Source: Streptomyces sp. SS1-1 | GTDB lineage: Bacteria > Actinomycetota > Actinomycetes > Streptomycetales > Streptomycetaceae | Direction of reading: 5' to 3' | Assembly: GCF_008973465.1 (NCBI RefSeq) | Contig: NZ_WBXN01000004.1 | Span: 2,170,001 to 2,234,000, forward strand | Length of the DNA: 64,000 nt | Shown: positions 17,289-25,280 of the stretch, piece by piece | Position numbering within the stretch: position 1 is the first letter of the stretch | Layout: each line of letters begins with the position of its first letter | Translations under genes and position numbers: made by a program | The notes under the pieces: model-generated | Told to the model about the DNA's origin: nothing | Seen by the model: the letters and a program-made list of their open reading frames with translations, nothing else | The model's database searches: none

Positions 17289-20200
17289 CGCGGCGGGGCG
17301 CGCCCCGGGCGGGCGCGTCGATCCCCGTGCGACGGTGCCGGCGTCCCTCCGTGCGGACGGAACGGGCGGATCGGCGGACACCACCGGCGCCGTGTGGTCC
17401 CCGGGCGACACCGTCGACGGTCTGTACGAGGTGGGGGACGTCCTCGGGCAGGGGATGACAGGGGTGGTCCACCGGGTCCGTCATCTGGCCTGGAACACCG
17501 ACCTCGCCGTCAAGACACCGCTCGCCGACGTGCTCGCGCACCGCGAGGACCGGGAGAGCTTCGTCCGGGAGGCCGAGACCTGGGTGTCGCTGGGGCTGCA
17601 CCCGCACGTCTGCACCTGCCACTACGTGCGCTCGCTGGGCGGCGTCCCCCGCGTCTTCGCCGAGTACCTGGACGGCGGCAGTCTGCGCGACTGGATCGAC
17701 GACGGCAGGCTGTACCGCGGCGGCTCCCGCAGGGTGCTGGCCCGGGTGCTCGACATCGCGATCCAGACGGCCTGGGGCCTGCGGCACGCGCACGAGCGCG
17801 GTGTGATCCACCAGGACGTCAAGCCGGCGAACATCGTCCTGGACTCCGGGGGCACGGCACGCGTCACCGACTTCGGCCTGGCGCGGACGGCGCGGGGGCG
17901 GGGCGGCACGACCGGACCGGGATCGCCGCCCGACGCCACGGTCCTGGTCACCGTGGGCGGCATGACCCCCGCCTACGCCTCGCCCGAGCAGGTGGCGGGC
18001 CGGCCGCTGGACCGGCGCAGCGACGTGTGGAGCTTCGCGGTCACCGTGCTGGAGATGTTCCTCGGCCGGATCACCTGGTTCGCCGGCCCGTCCGCCGCGG
18101 CGGTGCTCGCGGATCTCCGCCGGTGGGGCCGTGCGTACGGCGGCCGGCTCGCGATGCCGGAGCCGCTGGCCGAGGTGCTGGCGCAGTGTCTGCTGGAGGA
18201 TCCGGCCGAACGGCCGCGCGGCATGGACGAGATCACCGCCCGGCTCCTCGACGTCCACGCGTCGCGGGTGGGCCGTTCCTATCGGCGTCCGGCTCCCGAA
18301 TCGGTCCGGCTGCGGGCCGACGAGCTGAACAACCGCGGGCTGTCGCTGGTGGACCTCGGGCGGTTCGAGGAGGCCGAGGCGGCGTTCACCGAGGCCCTCG
18401 CGACGGACCCGCGGCACCTTGAGGCCACGTACGACTTCGGTCTGCTGCGGTGGCGGGCGGGGCGGCTGACCGACGACGCGCTCGTGCACGGCCTCGAGAG
18501 TGTGCCCGCCGCGACGGAGGCCGTCGCCCGGGTGAAGCGGCATCTGCTCGCCGAGGTGCACCTGGAACGCGGCTCCCTGGAGGACGCGCTGCCCCTGCTG
18601 GAGGAGGCGGCCCGCGACGAGCCGGAGAACGCGGAGGTACGGGCGGCCCTGGAGCACGCCCGCTCCGACGGCCTGGCGACCGCCGGCCCGCTGCACAGGT
18701 TCGGTCACACCGGGACGGCCACCTGCGATCTGAGTCCGGACGGGCGCCTGGCAGCGACCGGGGACGGGGAGGGACTGATCCGGCTGTTCGACGCGGAGAC
18801 CGGCGAGCCTCTCGAGATGTTCCCCGCCCACAGCGGCGACGTGTTCTCGCTCTGTCTCGGCGGCGACGGAACGCTGATCCTCTCGGCGGGGGTGGAGCAG
18901 GTGTACGGCGGCCGGCATCACACGGTGCGCCTGTGGGACACGGAGGCGGGCGCGTGCGTCTGGGAGCACGTGAGCGACACGACCGTGCATTCCGTCCGGT
19001 TGAGCGCCGAGGACCAGCTGCTCGTGTTCGGCACCGGCGGCCCGATGGTCCGCATGTGGGACTCGGAAGGCAACTGGTGCGCTCTCGGCGACTCCTCCGC
19101 GCTGTTCACACTCGACGTGCATCCCGTCTGGCCGAGCGCCGACGGGCGGGCGGTGCTGTCCGCGAGGCTGGACGGCGTGCTCGGGCTCTGGGAGGCGGCG
19201 AGCGGCCGCTGTCTGCGCACGTTCGAAGGTCACGACCGGTCCGTCGGCGCGGTGTGCATGAGCGAGGACGGCACTGTGGCCGTTTCGGGCTCCGATGACG
19301 GCACCGTCCGGGTGTGGGAGGTCGCCACGGGCCGCTGCCTGCGCGTCCTGTCCGGGCACACGGACTCGGTGGCGGCGGTCCGGCTGAGCGCCGACTCCCG
19401 GACGGTCGTCTCCGGGGGGCGGGACACCACCGTACGGCTGTGGGACGTGACCACCGGCCGGTGTCTGCGCACGTTCGACGGGCACACCGGTGCCGTGCGC
19501 GCGGTCGCCGTCAGCGCGGACGGTCGCCGGGTGCTCTCCGCCGGTGAGAACGGTGACGTCCGGGTGTGGGGGACACGGGGGGACGACCGCCACGTGGCCC
19601 CGCTCCGGCCGAGCCGGCCGCGCTCGCACGCCGAGCTGGCCGGACTGGACCTGCGCGTGGAACGCCTGCTCGACTCCGCCGAGCGCCACCTCGCCGCCGG
19701 ACAGTGGGCCGCGGCCCGTCGGCAGGTGGAGAAGGCCCGGTCCTCCCCGCGTCACGAGCGCCATCCGCGGGCGCTGGACGCCTGGCACGCCCTCTCGCTC
19801 TCCTCGGTGCGGGTGGGAGTACGGGCGGTCTGGCAGGCCAGGGCACTGGAGGGGCACACCGACCGGGTGCACTCCGTGTCGGCGAGCGCCGACGGGCGGC
19901 TGGTGCTGTCGGGCGGCTGGGACGGCACCGTCCGGCTCTGGGAGGCGTCGACCGGCCGCTGTCTGCGGGTGTTCGAGGGCCGCAACGGACAGGACGCGAG
20001 TGGTCTCGGCGCCGACGGCCGGCTCGCGCTCATCCGGTCCGACGACGGCGTCGTGCACCTGAGCGAGGCGGAGAGCGGCCGGGTCCTGCACCGTCTGGAG
20101 ACACCCCCGGGGGTCCACGGCTCGGTGTCGATGGGTGCCGGGGACCGGCTGGCCCTCGTCGGCCGGGGAGGCGGAGACGCCGCGACGACGGTGGTGTGGG

Positions 20201-20766
20201 AGCTGGAGACCGGGCACGTGCTGCACACCCTGGAGGGGAGGGTGAGCGGCGGTCCCGGTGGGCTGAGCGCGGACGGAAGGCTGGCACTGACGCTCGGCCG
20301 GGGCGGCACCGTGCGGGTCTGGGACGTGGAGACGGGTCTCGACCTGCACCGGCTGGAGACGCCGTCCTCGCCGGGCGCGGCGGCGCTGAGCGCGGACGGC
20401 GCGTTCGTGCTCACCGGCGGCGCGGATCACGTCATGCGGCTCTGGGCTCTTCCCTCGGGGCTGTGTGTGCGCTCCTTCGCCGGGCACACCGGCGCGGTCC
20501 ACGCGGTGTGCTGGAGCGCCGACGGCCGCTACGCGCTCTCGGGGAGCTGGGACGGCTCCGTGCGGTTGTGGGACGTGACCGACGGCTCCTGCCTGCAGAC
20601 CCTCAGAGGACACACGGGTGAGGTCGCCGCGGCCGTCCTGAGCGCCGACGGGCGCTTCGCCGTCTCCGGGGGTGCCGACCAGGTCGTACGACTGTGGGAG
20701 ATCGACTGGGAGCTGGACGTCCGGCGGCCCGCCGGCGGTGGCGGCGGGAAGCCTCCGTCCGTGTGA
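17266..20766 (+). CDS. Ser/Thr protein kinase with TPR-like segment and WD40 repeats
   Basis: A 1166-residue cytoplasmic protein. The kinase domain spans about 50-335, with P-loop GQGMTGVV (61-68), ATP lysine K83, catalytic loop HQDVKPAN (182-189) and DFG (202-204). The residue before the catalytic Asp is Gln, so it is a non-RD kinase. A TPR-like pair follows (ELNNRGLSLVDLGRFEEAEA), then about seven WD40 units, a helical linker near 780-850, and another set of about seven to the C terminus. Blades show GHTDSVAAVRLSAD and TVRLWDV patterns. No membrane segment is seen. It is probably a scaffolded signalling kinase; its ligands are unknown. Confidence 0.9.
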   Translation: MWRRRTSDAAGRAPGGRVDPRATVPASLRADGTGGSADTTGAVWSPGDTVDGLYEVGDVLGQGMTGVVHRVRHLAWNTDLAVKTPLADVLAHREDRESFVREAETWVSLGLHPHVCTCHYVRSLGGVPRVFAEYLDGGSLRDWIDDGRLYRGGSRRVLARVLDIAIQTAWGLRHAHERGVIHQDVKPANIVLDSGGTARVTDFGLARTARGRGGTTGPGSPPDATVLVTVGGMTPAYASPEQVAGRPLDRRSDVWSFAVTVLEMFLGRITWFAGPSAAAVLADLRRWGRAYGGRLAMPEPLAEVLAQCLLEDPAERPRGMDEITARLLDVHASRVGRSYRRPAPESVRLRADELNNRGLSLVDLGRFEEAEAAFTEALATDPRHLEATYDFGLLRWRAGRLTDDALVHGLESVPAATEAVARVKRHLLAEVHLERGSLEDALPLLEEAARDEPENAEVRAALEHARSDGLATAGPLHRFGHTGTATCDLSPDGRLAATGDGEGLIRLFDAETGEPLEMFPAHSGDVFSLCLGGDGTLILSAGVEQVYGGRHHTVRLWDTEAGACVWEHVSDTTVHSVRLSAEDQLLVFGTGGPMVRMWDSEGNWCALGDSSALFTLDVHPVWPSADGRAVLSARLDGVLGLWEAASGRCLRTFEGHDRSVGAVCMSEDGTVAVSGSDDGTVRVWEVATGRCLRVLSGHTDSVAAVRLSADSRTVVSGGRDTTVRLWDVTTGRCLRTFDGHTGAVRAVAVSADGRRVLSAGENGDVRVWGTRGDDRHVAPLRPSRPRSHAELAGLDLRVERLLDSAERHLAAGQWAAARRQVEKARSSPRHERHPRALDAWHALSLSSVRVGVRAVWQARALEGHTDRVHSVSASADGRLVLSGGWDGTVRLWEASTGRCLRVFEGRNGQDASGLGADGRLALIRSDDGVVHLSEAESGRVLHRLETPPGVHGSVSMGAGDRLALVGRGGGDAATTVVWELETGHVLHTLEGRVSGGPGGLSADGRLALTLGRGGTVRVWDVETGLDLHRLETPSSPGAAALSADGAFVLTGGADHVMRLWALPSGLCVRSFAGHTGAVHAVCWSADGRYALSGSWDGSVRLWDVTDGSCLQTLRGHTGEVAAAVLSADGRFAVSGGADQVVRLWEIDWELDVRRPAGGGGGKPPSV

Positions 20767-20767
20767 A

Positions 20768-20800
20768 GGCCGGCCCCGGCGGGAGGTGGCGGGGCCGGCC
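20768..20800. terminator. Bidirectional hairpin terminator
   Basis: Perfect ten-base arms GGCCGGCCCC/GGGGCCGGCC flank a 13-base loop between the convergent kinase and DUF4360-like genes. Confidence 0.8.
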
Positions 20801-20820
20801 GTGTCCGTGCGGGGCGGGGG

Positions 20821-21480
20821 CTACTTCTTCGGGCACTCCTTCCAGGCCAGGTGGTAGACCGTGCTGATGTCGCCGTCGGTGGAGTCCATGGTCATGAAGC
20901 TGACCTTGTTCGGGGAGGACGAGCCGAGGTTGACGCGCAGCTCGGTGTTGATGTTGAAGTTGCGCTGGACTCCGCAGGGCGCCCAGACCAGTTGCGCCCA
21001 GTCGGTCTCGTCGGTGGCCTGCCAGTTGTCGTTGAGCGGGCCGTTGAAGGGGTGGTTGCGGAACTGGGTGCTCGGGGAGCCCTGGAAGTAGTACGAGGCC
21101 CGCTGCATGGCGTTGGCGCCGGGCTGGAGGGCGGCGAAGCCCCGGTAGTCGGCGCTGGCGATGGCGTACGTGAACCCGCCGGGGACGTGCACGACCAGGC
21201 TGAGCTGGCAGTTCTTGCGGAACGCCGTCGGGTCGGAGTTGCCGCCGACCTGGGCGAGGTAGTCGCTGTAGGTCACGGTGAAGGCGGTGTTGTCCTCGGA
21301 CACGGCGACCGCCGTGGTGCCCTGGGGACAGCCGGAGCCGTTCACGGTGGCGACCTTGATGACGATCTTGTCCGGCGGCGGGTCCTCGAACGCCGGGTCC
21401 GCGTGGGCGGGCAGGGCCGCGGTGAGCAGGGCGGTCAGCGCGCCTCCGCTCAGCAGCAGTCTCAGGAGTCCACGTGCCAT
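20821..21480 (-). CDS. Secreted DUF4360-like protein
   Basis: A 219-residue precursor with a Sec signal peptide (RGLLRLLLSGGALTALLTAA, cleavage near AHA-DP). The mature part matches the DUF4360 pattern: VNGSGCPQGTTAVAVS, a Cys in FRKNCQLSL, the RGFAALQPGA block and a final Cys in AWKECPKK. Four Cys in the mature part may form disulfides. The function is unknown; members are extracellular proteins of fungi and actinobacteria. The ATG is preceded by GAGGAG. A longer in-frame reading has no ribosome-binding site. Confidence 0.82.
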   Translation of the reverse strand: MARGLLRLLLSGGALTALLTAALPAHADPAFEDPPPDKIVIKVATVNGSGCPQGTTAVAVSEDNTAFTVTYSDYLAQVGGNSDPTAFRKNCQLSLVVHVPGGFTYAIASADYRGFAALQPGANAMQRASYYFQGSPSTQFRNHPFNGPLNDNWQATDETDWAQLVWAPCGVQRNFNINTELRVNLGSSSPNKVSFMTMDSTDGDISTVYHLAWKECPKK

Positions 21481-21690
21481 GGATCTCTCCTCGGGATGGG
21501 GGGTGGCTGCGCCCCCGGCCCGGCCCACCCTGGTTGAACCCTTGAAGAAAAGGTGGGGTTTCTGTGAAGGCCGGAGGCGTACGCATCGTAGGGGGCGGAA
21601 AGCGCCCTCCACAGGGGCCAACTCCGGCCATTTATATGGTAGTTGAAGGTAAATCGACTGTAGTGTGCAGCCGTCGCCCCCCGGCCCGGC

Positions 21691-23199
21691 TCAGGCCAGC
21701 CGGATCACGTTCCAGGAGAGCGGTTCCAGCACCGCCGTGAGCCGGCCGTCCCGCACCGCCGCGCCCTCGACGGCGTGCGGCAGGACCCGCTCGGGGTCGT
21801 CCAGGGTGTTGCGGGCGTCCGGGTCCGCGTCCGCGAGGGCGCTGTGCTCCACCACCCGGGTCACGTCGAGGCCGCGCAGGTCCACCTCCAGCGGAAGCGG
21901 CCCGCTCCGGCCGCGGTTGACCGCGAAGACGGTGACCGAGCCGTCCTCGGCGCGGACCGCGGTGGCGTGCAGCAGGCCGACCTCGCCGTACTTGCGCGTC
22001 GTGTACGTCGGCGTGTCCACGCGGACGACCAGCACCTGACCGCGGCCGTACCGCGCGGCCTGCGCGAAGGGGAAGAACGTCGTCTGGCGCCACGCCGGGC
22101 CGCCCGGCTCGGTCATGATCGGCGCGATCACGTTCACGAGCTGCGCGAGGCAGGCGACGGCGACCCGGTCGGCGTGCCGCAGCAGGGCGATGAGCAGCGA
22201 GCCGAGGACGACGGCGTCCGTGACGCTGTAGCTGTCCTCCAGCCGGCGCGGGGCCTCGGGCCACTCGTCCTGCGGGAAGGTCTTCGAGCGGGCCACCCAC
22301 TCGGGCAGGTACCAGACGTTCCACTCGTCGAAGGACAGCGTGATCCGCTTGCTCGACTTCAGCCGCGCGCCCACGTGGTCGGCGGTGGCGACGACCTCCT
22401 CGATGAAGGACTCCATGTCGACGGCGGAGGCGAGGAAGGAGTCGACGTCGCCGTCCTCGGGCCAGTAGTAGGCGTGCAGCGAGATGTGGTCGATCAGCTC
22501 GTACGTCTCCTCCAGGACGGTCGCCTCCCACGCGGCGAAGGTCGGCATGGACCGGCTGGAGGAGCCGCAGACGACGAGTTCGGTGCCGCCGTCGAACTGG
22601 CGCATGGCGCGGGCCGTCTCCGCCGCGATCCGGCCGTACTCGCGGGCCGTCTTGTGCCCGGTCTGCCAGGGGCCGTCCATCTCGTTGCCGAGGCACCACA
22701 GCCGGATGCCGAAGGGGTCCTTGTCGCCGTGCGCGATCCGCAGGTCCGACAGGGCGGTGCCCCCGGGGTGGTTCGCGTACTCCTGGAGCTCCAGCGCCTC
22801 GGCGACGCCCCGCGTGCCGAGGTTGACCGCCATCATGGGCTCGGCGCCCGTCTTGCGCAGGAAGTCCTGGTACTCGGAGAGGCCGAAACGGTTCGTCTCG
22901 ATGGAGTGCCAGGCCAGGTCGAGACGGCGGGGGCGCTCGTGCACGGGGCCCACGGAGTCCTCCCAGCGGTAGCCGGAGACGAAGTTGCCGCCGGGGTAGC
23001 GCACGACGGTGACGCCGAGCTCCCGGACGAGGTCGAGGACGTCCTGGCGCAGCCCCCGCTCGTCGGCGGTGGGGTGGTCCGGCTCGAAGACGCCGGTGTA
23101 GACGCAGCGGCCGAGGTGCTCGACGAAGGAGCCGAAGAGCCGGGGGTCGACGTCGCCGACGGTGAAGGCGGGGTCGAGGGTGAAGCGGGCGGTGGTCAT
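21691..23199 (-). CDS. Alpha-L-arabinofuranosidase, GH51
   Basis: A 502-residue GH51 enzyme without a signal peptide, so intracellular. The N terminus DPRLFGSFVEHLGRCVYTG and VVRYPGGNFVSGY are family hallmarks. The acid/base Glu lies in CLGNEMDGP and the nucleophile Glu in SFDEWNVWY. It releases terminal L-arabinose from imported arabino-oligosaccharides. Upstream on its strand are a good promoter, a LacI-type palindrome inside it, and IclR-type site C, so it appears to be controlled by two sugar signals. Confidence 0.93.
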   Translation of the reverse strand: MTTARFTLDPAFTVGDVDPRLFGSFVEHLGRCVYTGVFEPDHPTADERGLRQDVLDLVRELGVTVVRYPGGNFVSGYRWEDSVGPVHERPRRLDLAWHSIETNRFGLSEYQDFLRKTGAEPMMAVNLGTRGVAEALELQEYANHPGGTALSDLRIAHGDKDPFGIRLWCLGNEMDGPWQTGHKTAREYGRIAAETARAMRQFDGGTELVVCGSSSRSMPTFAAWEATVLEETYELIDHISLHAYYWPEDGDVDSFLASAVDMESFIEEVVATADHVGARLKSSKRITLSFDEWNVWYLPEWVARSKTFPQDEWPEAPRRLEDSYSVTDAVVLGSLLIALLRHADRVAVACLAQLVNVIAPIMTEPGGPAWRQTTFFPFAQAARYGRGQVLVVRVDTPTYTTRKYGEVGLLHATAVRAEDGSVTVFAVNRGRSGPLPLEVDLRGLDVTRVVEHSALADADPDARNTLDDPERVLPHAVEGAAVRDGRLTAVLEPLSWNVIRLA

Positions 23200-23235
23200 G
23201 GGCGCCTCTCGGGATGCGGGCGGGCTGCCGTCTGT

Positions 23236-23249
23236 ACGAAATACCGAAC
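23236..23249 (-). promoter_or_regulatory. IclR-type operator, site C
   Basis: ACGAAATACCGAAC (read on the plus strand) is 37 bases before the arabinofuranosidase ATG and about 17-30 bases after its predicted transcription start, the same geometry as sites A and D. Sites A and B are read in the direction of their genes, while C and D are reversed relative to theirs. Confidence 0.65.
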
Positions 23250-23271
23250 TGCGTGCGTGACTTCGGACGGG

Positions 23272-23300
23272 ACCGTAAGGTGCAAGCGCTTGCCCGTCAA
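23272..23300 (-). promoter_or_regulatory. Promoter of the arabinofuranosidase gene
   Basis: On the minus strand TTGACG (23295-23300) and TACGGT (23272-23277) are spaced by 17 bases. The spacer contains the palindrome at 23282-23293. Confidence 0.65.
23282..23293. promoter_or_regulatory. LacI-family operator-like palindrome
   Basis: GCAAGCGCTTGC is a perfect 12-base palindrome with the central CG typical of LacI-family operators. It lies between the -35 and -10 boxes of the arabinofuranosidase promoter, so a bound protein should block transcription. No LacI gene is in the window. Confidence 0.65.
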
Positions 23301-23433
23301 TGCCCTGGAAAGGATCCCGGAGCGGCGGTCGTTCGCCGTTGAACGACGGTCGCCGGACCGCATGACGGGGACACCGGGGGCCGCGTAGGCTCGAACAGCC
23401 CGTCGAGGCGGCGGGGGGGGAACAGGGGGTGCG

Positions 23434-24048
23434 ATGGACATCGCGGGCGCGCGCACGACGGCGGCCCGGGTCGCTTCGGCGCTACGGCTGCGGCGTGCCC
23501 ACACCGGCGTCGCGATGCGGCACCTGATCCGCGACCTGAGCGCCGCCGTCCGCTCCGGGGACCGCGCCCCGGCCGGAGTACGCGAGGTGTGCCACGCGCT
23601 GTGCGCGCGGATGAGCGCCCGGCGCGGCGGCCGGCCCGTCGAACTGCGCTTCGAGCGCTTCCCCGACGAGATCGAGGTGACCGGACTCTGGGTGGAGTTC
23701 CAGGACTTCGACCTCGTCATCGTCGAGGAGCGCGCCGAATCGGTCCAGCAACTGGTGATCCTGGGCCACGAGTTGTGGCATCTGCACGCCGGGCACCGGC
23801 ACCACCACCACGGCGTCGGCACCGCCGCCGCGCACGCCCTCGCCGGGCGGCCCGGCTGGGACGACGTGGCCCTCACCGTGGCCGCGCGCGACGGCTCCCG
23901 GCAGACCGACGAGGCGGAGGCCGACGACTTTGGGCACCGGCTGGCCGCCGCCGTACGGACCCTGGTGGCCGGCGAGGGACAGGGCGCCTCGGCCGACCCG
24001 GTCCACCGCTCGCTCGGCTATCGCGGACGCGGAGGCAGGACGCGGTGA
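23434..24048 (+). CDS. ImmA/IrrE-like HExxH zinc protease (regulator component of a three-gene cassette)
   Basis: A 204-residue soluble protein with the zinc-protease motif HELWH (H112-H116) in VILGHELWHLHAG. A downstream acidic segment (TDEAEADDFGHRLAAA) has the DEAEAD pattern that supplies the third ligand in ImmA/IrrE peptidases. No helix-turn-helix domain is present; the N terminus is an Arg-rich helix. ImmA-type proteases cut repressors to switch on stress or mobile-element genes. The gene overlaps the membrane-protein gene by GTGA. The target is unknown. Confidence 0.78.
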   Translation: MDIAGARTTAARVASALRLRRAHTGVAMRHLIRDLSAAVRSGDRAPAGVREVCHALCARMSARRGGRPVELRFERFPDEIEVTGLWVEFQDFDLVIVEERAESVQQLVILGHELWHLHAGHRHHHHGVGTAAAHALAGRPGWDDVALTVAARDGSRQTDEAEADDFGHRLAAAVRTLVAGEGQGASADPVHRSLGYRGRGGRTR

Positions 24049-25280
24049 ACCACCCGCAACTGGCGGAGAGCCCGGTCGAGTTCCTCTCCGGCCTCTACAT
24101 CTCCTTCTGGCTCCCCGGTCTCGTCCTCGGCGCGGCCCTGGCGATCAAGCTGCCCAGCATCGTGAAGCTGTGGCGCGATCCGCTGCTGCGGGCCGTGGGC
24201 GGTCTGCTGCTGCTCGCCTGCATGGTGTTCGTCTTCGCGGCCCCCGGCACCATCGCCTGGACCAACCGGGTCGTCGGCGTCCCCAACATCGCCGCGCCCT
24301 GGGTGTACTCCCTGATCACCGCGCTGTCCGCGTCCTGGCTGCTGCTCGTGGTGCACTGGCGCGGCGGCGGCCACACCGACCGCCGGGAGCGGACCCGGCG
24401 CGCGACCCGCTGGGTGGTCTCCGTGTACGCGACCGTCGTGGTCGCGCTGTGGGTGCTGTTCGCGCTCGCCGACGTCCCCGTGGAGCAGATCGAGGACCTG
24501 GACACCTACTACGCGTCCACGCCGTTCATGCGCGAGGAGATCCTCCTCTACCTGATCGTGCACACGGTGGCCTGTCTCATCACCGCCCGGCTGATCTGGA
24601 CCTGGATCCGCACCGAGGGCCTGGACGGCTGGCTGCGCTGGGGGCTGCGGTTCCTCAGCGTCGGCTATGTCACCAACCTGGCGTTCAGCGCGGCCAAGTT
24701 CACCGCGATCATCGCCCGCTGGACCGGGCACGACCTGGACTGGCTGAACACCAACGTCGCCCCGTCCGCCGCCTGTATCGGCGCCACGATGGTCGCCGTC
24801 GGCGTGATCGTCCCGCACGCCGGACAGTACCTCCAGGAGCGGCTGCTGGTCCGGCGCCGGCGCCGTGCGCTGGGACCGCTGGCCCGGCTGCTGCGGCCGG
24901 TCGCCGGCCGGCACGAGCCGTTCGTGCTGCGGGCCGCGCCGGAGATCCGGCTGATCCGCCGCGAGACCTACATCCGGGACGCGCTGCTCCAGCTCTCCCG
25001 CCATCTCGACGACGATCTGCGCCGGCGCGCCCACGCCGCCGCCCTCGCACTCGGCGCCGGTCCGGACCGGGCCCAGGCGCTGGCCGTCGCCGTGACGATC
25101 CTCGACGCCGTCGAGAGCGGCCGCCGGGTCCCGGACGGCGACGGCGCCGCCGAGCCCGACACCACCTATCTGCTGCGCGAGATCCACGCCGTCTCCGGCG
25201 TCCTGCGCAGGCCCGACGAGATCAAGGCGGTCCGCGCCCGCGCGGCCGTCCCGGCAGAGAGCATGTCCGCGCATGAGTGA
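24045..25280 (+). CDS. MAB_1171c-type multi-pass membrane protein
   Basis: A 411-residue protein. The N-terminal 260 residues form about seven hydrophobic segments (LYISFWLPGLVLGAALAI, AVGGLLLLACMVFVF, WVYSLITALSASWLLLVV and others). A cytoplasmic C-terminal region of about 140 residues is rich in Arg and helical (IRLIRRETYIRDALLQL), with a later ALAVAVTILDAVESG. I recall this arrangement as the MAB_1171c family of putative transporters, often next to ImmA-like genes; transport has not been shown. The GTG at 24045 has GGAGG upstream and shares four bases with the previous stop. Confidence 0.75.
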   Translation: MNHPQLAESPVEFLSGLYISFWLPGLVLGAALAIKLPSIVKLWRDPLLRAVGGLLLLACMVFVFAAPGTIAWTNRVVGVPNIAAPWVYSLITALSASWLLLVVHWRGGGHTDRRERTRRATRWVVSVYATVVVALWVLFALADVPVEQIEDLDTYYASTPFMREEILLYLIVHTVACLITARLIWTWIRTEGLDGWLRWGLRFLSVGYVTNLAFSAAKFTAIIARWTGHDLDWLNTNVAPSAACIGATMVAVGVIVPHAGQYLQERLLVRRRRRALGPLARLLRPVAGRHEPFVLRAAPEIRLIRRETYIRDALLQLSRHLDDDLRRRAHAAALALGAGPDRAQALAVAVTILDAVESGRRVPDGDGAAEPDTTYLLREIHAVSGVLRRPDEIKAVRARAAVPAESMSAHE

